Assembly: GCA_038093975.1 (NCBI GenBank)
Contig: JBBPTG010000002.1
Coordinates: forward strand, 1,116,001 to 1,180,000
From: Chalciporus piperatus
Taxonomy: Eukaryota > Basidiomycota > Agaricomycetes > Boletales > Boletaceae
DNA length: 64,000 bases
Direction: 5' to 3'
Shown here: positions 45,111 to 57,471 of the stretch, in pieces
Layout: every line of letters starts with the position of its first letter
Numbering within the stretch: the first letter of the stretch is position 1
Position numbers and translations under genes: made by a program
Notes under the pieces: model-generated
Database searches by the model: none
Told to the model about the DNA's origin: nothing
The model's input: only the letters and a program-made list of their open reading frames with translations

Positions 45111-48106
45111 TTATTCCTCTTCTTCGTCCTCGTCGTCCTCATCGTCTTCGTCTTCCTGCAGGGACACTTTTTGTGAGGAGTGGATAGGACCATGCTGTTG
45201 TGGTACAGGAAGAGTAGGCTTGGCATTCTTCTCGGCCTCAGCATCCGATTCGGGTTCTTCCTCGCTTTCTTCCTCGCTTTCCTGTTCGTCAAACTGTTTG
45301 ATCATATGGCCACCTACAGTCCAAGATTTCTTGAAATTTTCCGACAAAGCAGGGGGTGTGACACCCTCCCCTTGCGTCCTTGGCTTCTTATGCCAGCTCC
45401 GAATATCATCCTCCTCCACGATATCTTCTTGGTAGAGTGCAGCGAGAATCTGCCCAAAAAGATGTAACCGGTCCGACGATGCGCAATATTCCTGCGGAAA
45501 CATCGTCAGCATGAGCGGATCATAGCCAAGTATCGCATCATAGATACATACCTGTAAGATCTCAACAGTCTCCACCGCATCCACACCACCAATCTTGTCG
45601 ATAAGGCCACCCCACCTGCTGACCATCGCGGCAATCTCTTGCCGTTGTGGTAGCCCACCACCTTCGACTATCTTTATCCGACTCACGACCGCAGCCAAGA
45701 CCGCTTCGCGCACCATTCGGAGGGGAACATTACTAGCCATTCTCAGCGTCTTTAACTCCACGGCGGCGTTATCGACTGAGTGACCTTCCGCAAATGCACG
45801 ATCGAGTGACTGTGTGACTTCATGTCGGAACTCGGTGAGCGCAGCTGAGTCGGCTTGAGCGACGAGATCCGAGGGAACGTTTAGGGGGAGGGACGTGGAG
45901 GATGACGTTGCGCTGAGCCCTCCGAATCGGTCGTCGTCCTCAGAGTCTGACTCCGATCCGGAGTCTGCTTCGGAGGAAGTCACGGAACCTGAATCTGACA
46001 ACTCTAGGTCAGAAACTGTGTCACCTTTAGAGACGACGATCAGTATGCTGTCACGCCTCAAGTCGAAACAGGAAGAGCATACCGATGCGCATGAGTCGTT
46101 GGTTGTTGGGATGTTCGAGTTCATCGAGTTCATCGTCCTCGTCGATCCTGGGCTGAGGCCATATAATCGCGTTAGAGTCTGGTCCAAGCTTCTGCAGCGC
46201 AGCGGGATCTTGGTCTTGAACGCGAGACGTGAACAGGCGGCATACTCTTGTAGACGGGCACTCACTAGCTTCCACTTCCTCGTAGTCGGAGTCCTCCTCT
46301 TCGTCATCGCTCTCGGTTTCATCGTCTTCTTCCTCGTCGTCTTCTTCCTCCCCTCCTTCTTCCTCCCCTCCTTCGTCATCTCCATCCTCGGCGGCATCAT
46401 CGCCATCCTCCTCTTCCTTCTCCTCCTCGTCCTCAGTATCTTGGCGTTTCCTCAACAACTTCTGGAATGGTTCCAGCGTTGCTTGGGGTCCAACAGTCAC
46501 CTTATCAGCAATCAAGCAACCCCGTTCGACCTTGCTCTTCTCCTTGATCTGAACCCCGGCTCCGATGATACTATGCTCGATCGTACAATTCGGGCCAATG
46601 ACGACCCCATCAAAGAGGTAGGAATTACGAACAACGGAACCTGCTCCGATGATACAACGTTGGCCGAGGACGGAGGAGATGATCTGGGCGTTGTCTGCGA
46701 TTTGGCTTTTCGAGCCGATGAGGATGTTATTTCCGATCTTGCATGTTCTAAACAGAGGTCACTAGTCGGATCGCCACGGAAGTCACGACGCAACAAGTGA
46801 GCCCACCTAGAGAGTATGACTGAATTGTCTTTTGCAATGTACTTGTTCCCGCGGAGATGTTCATAAGAGTGTCCGCCGGGGTGGTTGTCATCTGGGACCA
46901 ATGGGAAGGTCCATCTCGAAAGGATATCTTTGCTACAAACCAATCTCAGTCAACGAAGACAAACGAGAGGTGAATGACCCTAACCTGACAGAATCGTAAC
47001 TCCTGGTGTCCTTGACTCGAGCTGCATAGCCATCTTTCGCAATGTAACAATAGATATTCTTCATAAGTAAGTCGGATGTAAGCACACCGTGCACGAAATC
47101 TCTTCGAATGTCCCCGTAGTCAAAATTATCTTGGAAAAGCGAAGGGACCTGCAATGTACAGATCAGTCGGTGAACCTGCCCCAACAGGAGTAGCTCCGTG
47201 TATGCACATACCTCGACGGAGCAAACATCAATCGAACAGTCTATGAGGTCGTTTCGGATATCGATTTCGGGATGCTCGGCGAGAATCTCGCGGGGTATAT
47301 TCACGTACTTCCTAGGCGGCCAACCAGTCACAGGTTCGTAATGCAGACACTCGGACGTTTCGGGATCTAGCACGAAGACAGCAGAATCGCTCCGCGATCT
47401 ACCACCCGGATGACATCCGCACGTCAGCTACTCAGTGCATACATTAAGAAAATCCCAGAAAGACTCACCGAGTACGATGATGCGCCCCGCTCTCCTTCAC
47501 CACCATCGTCATGATAGCATCTTTGTTCGTCTTCCGCCTCTCCTTGTGCACACGAACGACCTCGTCGATCCGGATGTTGCTCACCAGATCACCCGTGACG
47601 AGCACAAAGTCAGACGTGATTATCCCATGCGTGTAGATATCTCGCATCGCATCTCCCGGAGAGAACGTCTCCTTGGCAGTCACGATCGGGACAATCTTCA
47701 ACCCACTGCTGGGTTTCGACCATTTGGAATTTCTGTTCGGGAATGGCCAGAAAGAATGAGTAACCAGGATCGGATGGAGATTGAGATCGCGCAGACTTTA
47801 TAGCAGTTTTAACTAGTTCAGCATGCGAACGACATATGACGAATATCTCTTGAACGCCTGCCAGGGCAAGGCTTTCGAAGGTCCAGTCGAGCAATGGGGC
47901 ATTACAGATGGGGAGTAGACACTGACAGATTCGATTGTGGTTGGTCAGGAAGCCTGAAAGATCCGTGTGCAACTTACCCGAGGCTTGTGTCTGGTCAGAG
48001 GGGCAAAACGTCTGTTGAAGCTGTCCGCGAGCACGACGGCTTGCAAAACCTCCTCATCGTCGACGACTAACCGCTCTTTAGCGACGGCAGAGGACTTGGG
48101 GGGCAT
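45111..48106 (-). CDS. GCD6: Translation initiation factor eIF2B subunit epsilon
   Basis: This is the catalytic subunit of the guanine-nucleotide exchange factor for eIF2, which controls translation and the amino-acid starvation response. The start at 48106 gives MPPKSSAVAKERLVVDDEEVL, then the nucleotidyltransferase-like domain (LQAVVLADSFNRRFAPLT, PLLDWTFESLALAGVQEIFV). A left-handed beta-helix of hexapeptide repeats follows (NIVIGSKSQIADN-like segments near 46600-46740), then a strongly acidic linker encoded around 46280-46430. The C-terminal W2/eIF5C domain contains WGGLIDKIGG, ILQVCIYDAIL and LAALYQEDIVEEDDI with aromatic/acidic residues that contact eIF2. An acidic tail (DEDDEDDEDEEEE) ends at 45111. 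Introns are short. It converges on PMP3. Assignment is secure. Confidence 0.92.
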
Positions 48107-48519
48107 TCAGTTCCGTTAGTTTGAGGTGGTTCGGACTGATGGGCTGCTTCCACGGTCAAGATAACCGAGTCGTGCGATCGAGTCATATCAACATAACCTC
48201 ACACCAACCACAAAATTCTAGGGAGCACCTCGAATTGTATTACAAGGGCTTATGTGAGGTCAAAGAAGAGGGTATCAAAATCAGATGAATCGCATTAGCC
48301 AGTGGAGACACGGATTGCGGTAGTCATGATCAGAGAGTCATCAAGGTGAAAAGCACAACCACATCCGACGAGTAGCGTATTAGAAAGGGATAGACAAGCC
48401 ATGGACAAAAGGAAAGAAATCCGCCATCATGCATGGTGTAAGCGAGCCATAACATGATACACCAAAGAGGATAAGAATTAAAAGCTCGTGTCAATCGTAA
48501 ATAAATGCCCAACATTCGT

Positions 48520-49625
48520 TTATGCAGCGGCAGCGATGACAGGGGCAGTAGCAGGCGACTCTTGAGCAGCAGGAGTAGGCTCCTCGCTAGGGGGTTCAAG
48601 GGGAGGGAGAGGAGTAGGCTCATCAATCTTGGGAGGCTGCTCGTCAACCTTGGGTGGGGTGTTGACCTCTGCCTTCCTGCTCTTGAAGAATTCGCCAACA
48701 CGAGCTGAAATTCGGCGACTAGCCTTGGTGGCCTTGCTAACCTTCGCAGGCTATCAAAAGAATCACGAAAGGCCCTGCATAATCAAAGAAAGACGCCGCA
48801 CCTTTTCCTCCTTGGGAGCTTCCGCTTCAGCTTCGGGAGCAGCAGCCTCGACCGCAGGCTCAGCGGGAGCCTCAGGAGCAGGAGCTTCCTGGGCAGCAGC
48901 CTCAGTCTCCTTCACAGGCTCAGCCGCAGGAACAGTCTCCTCAACCGGGGCTGCAGATTCCTCGGGCTTGACTTCAGCTGGGGATGCCTCGGCAGCAGCA
49001 GGCTCCTCAGTTGCAGCAGGGGCAACGAGTTCAACCTGAAATTTTTGAACACCTGACGGTCACAGCTAAGATGGATGCTTACCTCTTCCTTCTTCTTTTC
49101 CTTCTTCGGGCTCTTGCTTGGGACCTTGATCTTTCCGAGAGGCGCAAGAATCTTAGAGAGCAGGCTGGGGCTCTTGGGTGCGTCGTCTTTCTTAGGAGCT
49201 TCAGCGGGAGCATCCTAACGCCCAACCATTAAGCAATAATAGAGTGCAGGAGACAAAAATAACTCACGGTCTTGGTTTCTTCTTTGGCGGGCTCCGCAGA
49301 AGCAGCAGCCTCAGTGGCAGGCTCTGCAGTAGTGGCCTCGGCAGGTTCCTGAAAGAAAACGCGTCAGGAGCTGAACGACTTCAAGGGTGTTGAATACTGA
49401 CCGCCTTGGTTTCTTCTTCCTTTGGTGCGTCCTGCAATGAATGTGAGATGATATTATTAGACACAAAGGGAAGACACCGACAGCAGCGGGGGCAGCGCCC
49501 TCAGTAGCAGGAGGGAGCTGGTCAGCAGCGGGAGCCTCGGTGGCGGGGGCAGGCTCGACAGCAGGGGTCTCAACAGCCTTGACTTCCTCGGCGGGAGCAA
49601 CAACGGTGGCCTCGGTAGCAGACAT
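48520..49625 (-). CDS. Ala/Glu/Pro/Lys-rich low-complexity protein
   Basis: I do not recognise a named family. The start MSATEATVVAPAEEVKAVE at 49625 and several short introns give a protein of roughly 270 residues made mostly of A, E, P, V and K. Two less simple islands stand out: SLLSKILAPLGKIKVPSKSP, and SKATKASRRISARVGEFFKS near the C-terminus, which would form a basic amphipathic helix. The tail is again simple and ends in Ala residues at 48520. There is no signal peptide or membrane helix, so a soluble, disordered, possibly membrane- or cytoskeleton-touching protein is likely. Such proteins are often very highly expressed in mushrooms, but that is only a general impression. Confidence 0.65.
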
Positions 49626-51757
49626 TATTGCAAGAAATGCGAATGTGAGCTGTGAAAGAATGAGCGAGCAGGACGGGAGAGACGACGGGAGAGGACGAAC
49701 ATGAAAAAACTATAAATGACAAGAGAGAGAAGGGCGTGCTACGCAGCGCTGGGCCGTTGGCTAGAGAGAAGTAAGAGAGAGAGGAAGAGATACGGCTTTT
49801 GGACGAATTCGCGCCTCTCTTATCCTTATTTGTGTCCGCTTTACGCGCCAAACAAAAATACTTAACCTAATTTTTCAACAGTTGTCAACCAATTCGCTTT
49901 TGCCTATTTTGGATCAATGCCCACTCTCACGGCGCTTACACGACGCTAAACAACTCGTCACAAGCCAGTGTAATAAATAGCCCTCTCATTTATGAACAAC
50001 GCTCGTGGTGGAAGGAGCTCTACCAGCCATCAATGTGGTCTGTGCGGTGGCTTGGTTAGATCGCCAAACGAACCCAAAAAAGGGAGTGCAGAAAAGGGAA
50101 AGTGCAGTATCACCGGATCACGTCATGGACCAATTCATCCAATTGCCGATCGCTACCTTTTCAAATTTTCAGATCCCCTCACTGTAGTACGTCCGATTCA
50201 CTTGGCATGGTCAAGATAACCACAGAGGGGTGTGTTGGGCTTGGGCATTCGCTCCCCAAGTTGACAATTCCACCCTTGTTTCACTGCTGCTCGGCGGAGT
50301 GAGAGTTGTTCCACAGCCCGAGCAATGCTTGACTCACTGGGCGTGTGACAGCGTGAAAGGAGTCTGGCGCAACACAAGATTCCCACGATTAGTCCTACAA
50401 TGTTCAATCACCGCGCTCAAACGAGCTAGTCAACTGAATGTCTTACTTTGGGACCGGCGTACTTCTAACATTTCTAACCAAGGTGCTTGGGCGGAAATCC
50501 GTCCTGTCACCATTCCTTTCGACGTGAATCTCCGTGAACCTCATGCTCAGCTCAGATCTCCTGGCCTGCTTCGCTCGGGAGGGGATATTATTATCCTGCG
50601 TGCGATGGACTGCCAAACGAGCCAAATTGATTAATGCCATGTCACCCAAATGTCTTGTCAAGTTATGTTTCCCAATACCCGACAGCCGAGATAAATGCCA
50701 TACGACTGTATTGACGTATTTTGACGTATGATTCTCGTTACAGAAGCTGGAAACCTCCTGTCTCAGCAAAACATGTGGGTTGGCTGTTTCCTCTGCTGCT
50801 GCAATGCTGCTGATATGATCGCGGTCGTTTCCGTCATGCATCATTCACGAACCGTATGGCACCAAGATCCAAATGCATCTCCAAATCATCACAGCTGGTG
50901 AGAACATTGACCGTAGTCATGGTTATATGTTGGACAAGAACCTTTGTCGGGGTTCCGTGCCTTCGAAGCGGTCAGTTTGTTGGTGAGTTTGTTGAATTTT
51001 TATTCTCTCACTGGCAATTGCGTTGCGCACGACTGCTGCCGGGTCCCACTTCTGTGATTGATTGAGAGGGTGCACTCCTTCACACTCACATCGGAGCTGC
51101 CAGTCATCCTTTCGGACCTTTCCTCATGGCTTTCGGTCTCACCAAGACGACTGTCATCCACGACAGTAACAGACTCATCAACAGGCATAGGTGTTTGCAA
51201 CCCATGTTGGATCAGTTGTGTGCACACTCAGACGCGTATCTCGTCCGCGGTTCTCGTCCTCGGTGCGAATCGCCACCGAAATCGTCTTCTCTCCGGAACC
51301 GCGTTTCCTGAGCCCACTAGGCTCCGAGCACGATAACCCACGTCTCTTCGCCCTTCCACCTACCGGATCCGAGCTCGGTTTAGAACTTAGAAGTCCGTCT
51401 CCAACTCGTGCGACCTTAGATGGCATCTCGCTGTCCGAGCGTGAACATTCTTCATGCTTCCTACCATTCATTCTTTGTTTCCGGGGAGGTTCAGGTCGTC
51501 GTGAAAGGCTCCCGAGCCGATTTAGGGAAATCCCTGGAGTGGCTCTCATGTGGGTCTGCGTATACTTCTTTCAGCCAATGTTTCAAACCACCAGGCTCCA
51601 CCTCCATTCCCTATCAGTGGCAACACAGCTTGATATGACAACGGCACGTAGATGTCATGGAATGTTTTTGTTCCGTTTGAGCTGTCCCTGATAATTCTCC
51701 GAGCAAGATTGGAAAAGGGTTTGCAAGCCAGGGTATAGGGTACACAGAAATCCCTGA
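49626..51757. other. 2.1-kb stretch without a confident gene
   Basis: The left part is the promoter of the Ala/Glu-rich gene, and the right end is the NOP2 3' region. Between 51000 and 51690 both strands are open over the same 300-500 bases: plus 51191-51691 and minus 51178-51549 with minus 51000-51227. The minus frames look more protein-like (charged, serine-rich, for example VDESVTVVDDSRLGETESH), but I could not join them through good splice sites and no family is recognisable. Confidence 0.4.
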
Positions 51758-53861
51758 TTATCCTGATGCTTTTGTTCCTGCATTCTGTTCGGGCTTTTTC
51801 CGCGGCGGAACCCGGAGACCCTTGGCCTTCATCTGTCTCCGCTTTCCGTCTAAAAGTAGCAACGAGGATTGAATGCACGAGTGAGACGTCAAATGTAATA
51901 GACAGACCTTCGATATAAGCTTTATCCTCTTCGGAATCGAAACCGTGGTCTTCCTCCTCTACGTTTGCGGGCAGTTTGTTGGTGGCTCCTACAACTTTGT
52001 CTGCCCCCTTCACCTTTGAACGCTTCTCTACCTTGAACTTGGCAACAAAGAAACCGTCCATGTTATGGACATGGGGGTAGAACCGTCGCGTTAAAGTTAG
52101 AGACGGATTGAATATCTTCCCGCGATACTTCGTAAAGCCCTCGCGCCCAAATTCTAGCCCTGTGTCGACAAGTTTCACGTTCGGGCGTTTCCGAAGGGCG
52201 TAGTCTACGACAGCCTCGTTTTCGTCAACTGTGACCGAACAAGTCGAATAGACGAGGTAGCCGCCTGTCTTTGAATCGGGAGAAACGCTGTCGATAGCAC
52301 ACAGGATCAGTTGCTTTTGTAGGTGGGATAGAAGTTGGAAGTCGCGCTCAGACTGGACATGCGGTCAAATAACATCAACTGAATGGGGACGAGGACATTA
52401 CCTTGTTGACTTTGACGCTAGAATCTTTGCTGATGACGCCCGTCCCACTGCATGGTGCATCGAGAAGAACCCGGTCGAAGCCACCCATGACTTTAGGAAA
52501 CTCTCGTCCGTCGTAAGAGCAAATGGTCACGTTCTTGCAACCCATACGATGGACGTTTGCTGCAAGACTTTTTGTGCGAGCTTTGGTTGCATCGTTTGCG
52601 AAAACGTGACCTGTGTTTTGGAGAAGTGCAGCGATGTGCGTCGTTTTCCCTCCAGGTGCGGAGGCCATGTCGAGTACACGCTCATTAGGCTGGGGAGAAA
52701 GCGCGATGACAGGGAGGAAGGAAGAGGCCGCTTGAAGCATGTAGTATCCCGCGAGATACTCGGGTGTTGCACCTTGAAGTGTCCTAAGTAAAGAGGAACG
52801 AAGAAACGAAACATTCTGAGTCCTTACCGATCGGGACGGCACTTTCGAAGACTTGCAATCCGACGTTCGTCCATTTGCCTATTGGTTCCAGATTGACACC
52901 TCGGTTGATCAGCGCCTGGACAAGATCTCGTCGACGCGTTTTAAGGGTATTCGTGCGGATCGTAACCGGCCTCGGGACTTCGTTCGCCTCGAAGAATTCG
53001 ATAGCCTGACAACACCTACAGTTCGGATGATGTTCTGCGGGAGATATAAAAGCCTTACCTCTGCAACCGGGAAGAGTTGGAACAGCTTCTCGGTCAAGAA
53101 ATCGTTGTATCCAAAATAGCTAGCAATATCTGCGATGAGTTGTTCAGCGTATTCAGATCGTGACCTGACGCCATGGTTGAGCATAGAACAGTAAGACGAT
53201 ACACGACGACATACCTGTCCTTCTCTGCGAGCTTCTTGAAGTTACGGAGGACCATAACACAATGTCGCATTCGCCGTTGCACGACGTGCACATCAGATAC
53301 ACCCTTCTTCTCCTCGTCTCTCTCCTCAGCAGTCGGTAGGTGGAACGGTTCGCCCTCCTCTTCCTCGCCCTCCATGTCCGCGTCCACGTCCAAACCATCG
53401 TCGTCCTCTGCTATTGCAGCATTTTGTATCTCCTCCAGATCAAGCTCAGCCTCTCGTGCAGCTTCTGCATCCAACTTCCTGGAGAGCTTTTCTATATTTG
53501 ATATAGTGACATGCTCGCCTTCCTCGTCGCCCGACTCCTCATCCGAAGACCACAGCATATTCGATTCAGGTGCTGGCGCTGGCGCCTCTTCATCGTCATC
53601 ACCTTCTTTTTCCTCGTCCTCGTCATCCTCAGCGGACACAGGAGACGCCTCCTGCAACGGCTCCGGTTCTGGCGATTCGTCCATCTCAATCACGGTTTTT
53701 TTCTTTTTGTTTTCTTTGGCGCGTTTAGCTGCCCTAGCGACGGGAGGTTGTTCACGGTCGGCATCTGCTTTGCGCTTTCCGAGTTTTTTGGGTGATGGGC
53801 GATTGGGATCTGGGAGTGGAACGGGTGGACCTTGCTTGTATTTTGCTCTTCTACCACCCAT
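51758..53861 (-). CDS. NOP2: 25S rRNA (cytosine-C5) methyltransferase Nop2
   Basis: Nop2 methylates a cytosine of large-subunit rRNA with S-adenosylmethionine and is needed for 60S assembly in the nucleolus. The start at 53861 gives [19 protein letters not shown] and a long charged N-terminus with basic ([10 protein letters not shown]) and acidic stretches ([13 protein letters not shown]). The NOL1/NOP2/Sun core shows [36 protein letters not shown] (SAM motif I), [23 protein letters not shown] with the PCSGTG cysteine, and after an intron [16 protein letters not shown] and VYSTCSVT with the catalytic TC cysteine. The C-terminus [16 protein letters not shown] is typical of Nop2. A basic tail ends at 51758. 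Introns are short. Identity is secure. Confidence 0.94.
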
Positions 53862-54132
53862 GACGTCGGACTAGTAGTAGATATGTAGTTGGGGAGGAAG
53901 GATTAGATTCACTAAAGACTTTTTTCCTGCTTCCATATTCGGAAGTACGTTCCCCTATGTTGAACGCCTGTCTCCCCTAGGCAGACCCAAGAGAGTCGGA
54001 TGAAGATATGCAGTCGTTCGCCCAATAGCTAATCGCAACTGATGAAGCCTGAGGGTCCGGAAATTATTACAACAAACAGCGACACTAACAGACAGTCCGA
54101 CATCGTGTTGAATTACGACCACAAGGAAGTGC

Positions 54133-54932
54133 CTAACCAACTCTGACTCCCAGAGCAAGCCCCGCAAGGAACGACGCTCTAGGCTGGAAATCAGCTGTCA
54201 AGAAACCCACGATCCATTTCCATATCGACTTGACAGTCGGTGGTTTCTTATTCCCAACTGCGTCTGTCGTGTAGAACAAATCCTCGAAACGAGATGCCAT
54301 ACGCGGCCAATCGACTTTCACGAGAGCCATAGAGCCGAGGAACTCAGAGGGAATGAGGAAGCTTAGCTGGTGTGGTTGAGATCGAGCGGGAGATGACATA
54401 CCTGGAGAAGAACAAAGACACCGCCGAAGAAGAAGGCAACCATGCGTGCACCTTTCTTGATGAACACACCGGCACAGATCCCGCAGACGGTGCCAAATGT
54501 CAGCTCGTAGACGTTGATGGACGACTGAGGAGGAGGAGGGAGAGGAGGTGTTGTTTGTTTGGGTTGTACATCTTGGGAAGTGTTGGTCAGGGGGGAGATT
54601 CGGAAGGAGGGTAACGAGATGCTGCACTCACCGTCACAGTGGAGCGTGGAGGAGGCTGTTAAGGACGATAATCCAATGGCCGCTATGCCAGCTATTCCAG
54701 TCGCGGTGAACAGCAGAGGCAAACCCTGACGTGAGTGCCGCGCTGCCAAGGAACTGAACTGGTGTGCCTTCGGGAGAGTCGTTCGCGCGAGTGAAGTAGT
54801 CCGAGATTGAATAGATGGCCGCAAGAAAGCGGACTGCTTGTTCAAGCACGGTCTGATGCCTACACGCAGAACTGACGAGGCCATGAATGTCATACTATGT
54901 CGCCGCCAAGCTGCAATGAACTCCCGAATCAT
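54133..54932 (-). CDS. FUN14-family mitochondrial membrane protein
   Basis: FUN14/FUNDC proteins span the mitochondrial outer membrane; in animals one is a hypoxia mitophagy receptor. The N-terminus is long, basic and Ser/Arg-rich (starts MIREFIAAWRRHSM), consistent with targeting to mitochondria, and is followed by a first helix LPLLFTATGIAGIAAIGL. The FUN14 domain reads VYELTFGTVCGICAGVFIKKGARMVAFFFGGVFVLLQ, then across an intron LSFLIPSEFLGSMALVKVDW, and ends with FLTADFQPRASFLAGLALGVRVG. No obvious LC3/Atg8-interacting motif is visible near the N-terminus, so a mitophagy role is not supported by sequence. The start may be 54932 or the later Met at 54893. It is divergent from the proton-channel gene with 115 bp between starts. 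Confidence 0.88.
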
Positions 54933-55047
54933 CGACGCCCTCACGTGATCGTGACTTCAGAGAATGAAGAGGATGGAGTAATCGTTCTTCACTTCAGGGA
55001 CAACTACGCCCAATCCCGGTGCAGCTTGACCGGACCAGTCAACCATC

Positions 55048-55839
55048 ATGTCTGACCTAGATGCAGTTGAACAACAACCACTGCTCCCAGTCTCATACGA
55101 AGGTCCACCTTATTCCAGACAATCTGGCCCTCGGGCAGTATGGCACAAGAATGTCGCCCACGTCCTCGAGTCACAGCGTTTGCACATTTTCGTTCTCACT
55201 CTGGTGCGGTACACACACGTCGTTGTTTCCCTGCCTATATTGAGACACCCCCTACACAACAGATCGCTATTGACGCGGCCTGCGTAATTGCAGACATCGC
55301 TTATGGTTTTCTTGTCAACGGCTGTGTCCCTTCAGAGGGCCCTGAGGGACCGATCTGGCTCGAAATTCTAGCCAACATATCACTGGGCATTACCACGTTC
55401 TTTCTTATCGAAATTCCACTCTCTTTATGGGCCTTTGGGTTTCGATACTATTTGCCGTTCTTTGGTGTCACACACGCCCCCCTGCATCTCTTTGATGCTA
55501 CCATTGTCATCACCACGTTCGTTCTTGAATTCGCGCTTAAAGGTAGAGAGCGTGAGCTCGCCGGCTTGCTTGTCATTCTTCGTCTATGGCGTCTGGTTAA
55601 ACTCGTAGGAGGTGAGATACGGGCTTCCTTCGAGATCAACATTGGTTAACGTCACTCGGATAGGTATCGCCGTGGGCGCGGGAGAAGTCGAAGAACGAAC
55701 TCTCGAGGAGCTCGAAGAGACCACAAGGCAGCTTGAGGGTTCCGCCACAGCTCTTGCCAAAGCTCGTGAGGAGAATCGCAAGCTTCGGGCCCGCGTATTA
55801 TGGCTTGAGACAGGCGGCTCCGAGGGCTCTGAGCTGTAA
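55048..55839 (+). CDS. Voltage-gated proton channel (Hv1 family)
   Basis: Hv1 channels are voltage-sensor domains that conduct protons themselves, without a separate pore. The spliced protein is 226 residues. S1 carries the selectivity aspartate in IAIDAACVIADIAYGFL (D56, equivalent to human D112). S2 has the charge-transfer Phe and Glu in TTFFLIEIPL (F99, E102), and S3 has LFDATIVITTFVLEF (D130, E141). S4 is LLVILRLWRLVKLVGG with R159, R162 and K165, so the third gating charge is lysine and the conserved Asn is Gly. A C-terminal coiled coil (about 175-216) would dimerise the channel. Introns are about 55201-55258 and 55611-55662. Lipid-facing helices and length fit the family; fungal members of this family have been characterised electrically. 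It is divergent from the FUN14 gene. Confidence 0.9.
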
Positions 55840-56116
55840 CCCTCGCTTTAGGATGATAGTTATACATACCTCTGATATCTGGATATCGGACAGTTATTTT
55901 TGTTCGCTCGTGGATTATTTCTTGAATTGACAAGCTGGGATTAAACAATGTTACTATACATCAAGAACTAGGAAGTGACTAACGATACAGAAGACGAAAG
56001 GTACTACAAGGAATGTGGTATCGTACTCGTGAAGATGCTGAAATGAACTGTGCCAATGTCCCCAAGAACCATCTGGATGGAACCCCGCCGACCAGGTAGA
56101 ACAAGAAATCATAAAA

Positions 56117-57471
56117 TCAAGAAGACATGGGTGGTTCTGTGTGGACCGTAATTCCCATGGCAGCATCCGCGCGCATCCATTCTGACAGGCTAGGAAGCGG
56201 GATGGGTAGATCTGGGTTGGCGATCATCTTTGGGAATATCGTGGGCGTCCGTGGTGTCAATGCCGAGTACGACTTGGGGGTGACATACTGACTGACCCTC
56301 GCTGTGACAACCTCCTTGACCTGTGCCTTCGCTCGAGGGGGAGGACCAATCTTGGGTGCAGGCAGCGGCTTTGCGAACGGGCTGTCGACAGCACGGCGAG
56401 TCTCCTGCTGACGAGCCCAGGCCGGTCGATTGGAGTCGATGGCCTGATGTGCCCCTCTGGTAAACAAGATTGGACCGGATGACACGGGTTGGCGCTCAGT
56501 TTGGGACAGCTTTTCCCAACGCTCTGCAATGTACTTTGTGACAGCGCAGGATCCCTTGCTGGAAGATGTCGATGAAGAACCGTTCTTGGAGTGCTTCCCT
56601 GAACGTAGATTTGCGATGACTACAGGAGTCTGCGCGTCAGCGTGTGCGCCGAACCACGGGACGCGGAATACAGGTGTAACCCATATCTCTGGGAAGGATG
56701 CTGCGTGAATGACCGAGGTCATAAAAATTGTCAGACAATACGTGACGACTGTACAAATCCATTAGTACACTCGGCAAGGGCACATGGACAAGACGTACTG
56801 ATGAGGGTGGCTAGCCAGCTGACGTGAACCAACAGCGAAGACGATGCACAAACGGCCCAGGGTGCTAAGGTTGCTAAAAATGCGGTGAGCAATTGTTGGA
56901 GCGTTTACGTCCACTCGACTTACAGTGCGTCTGGCAGGTCATGGCAGGTCCGTTTACGGTCACATTAATGCTAGCAGCTGCAGCGTGTTAATTGGCATCG
57001 TTGCGTACCATCATGTCAAGGGCTTACTTACCTAGCTGGAAAATACTCATGAAGAGCGCCCAACCACATTCCACCCTAACATGCGCAGGCCTTCCCCTCA
57101 CGCAGATTAAATCGGCAAGAGACCCCCTAGCGAAAAGCTGATGAACACGAGTAACAGGCGAGTCCAACATTTATCGCTTACATTGTGACGAAGACGAAGA
57201 TCAAGATGGAGGTTACAGCGAGGAACACCGACGCACCCGGCGCTGTGAGTATATGAGCCTCTGCACATGCATTATCTGAGTCGCGACACCACTTACCCGA
57301 CATTCCGGATGATTTTGCCGCCGTAATATTCCACGATGCAAATATAAGAACGAGGACATGGAAGTACATAAGGAGTGCTTGAAGTTCGTAAGTACATCGC
57401 TCCCAGGTCGGATGCTTTAAGGGTTACTCACCGAAGAAGACAGTACGAATCACGAGGAACGCATTATGCAT
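56117..57471 (-). CDS. MARVEL-like four-helix membrane protein with long hydrophilic tail (copy 1)
   Basis: I joined eight short exons from the start at 57471 (MHNAFLVIRTVFF). Helix 1 is ALLMYFHVLVLIFASWNITAA and helix 2 ASVFLAVTSILIFVFVTM. Helix 3 contains VRVECGWALFMSIFQLAASI, and helix 4 spans SSLLVHVSWLATLIVTYCLTIF. A C-terminal soluble tail of about 190 residues is Pro/Ser/Lys-rich (for example SGKHSKNGSSSTSSSKGS). The layout and spacing fit fungal MARVEL-domain proteins, which sit in the plasma membrane or vesicles, but I cannot be sure of the family from sequence alone. The extracellular loop holds two cysteines (CQTH region). A second gene of the same design lies upstream at 58910-60328, with DAD4 between them, all on one strand. 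Confidence 0.65.

Noticed and set aside
45220..46800. Long plus-strand frames opposite eIF2B epsilon
   Set aside because: Ser/Leu/Val-rich shadows of the acidic coding regions on the minus strand.
53173..53874. 233-codon plus-strand frame opposite NOP2
   Set aside because: Ser-rich mirror of the acidic Nop2 N-terminus; no independent signal.
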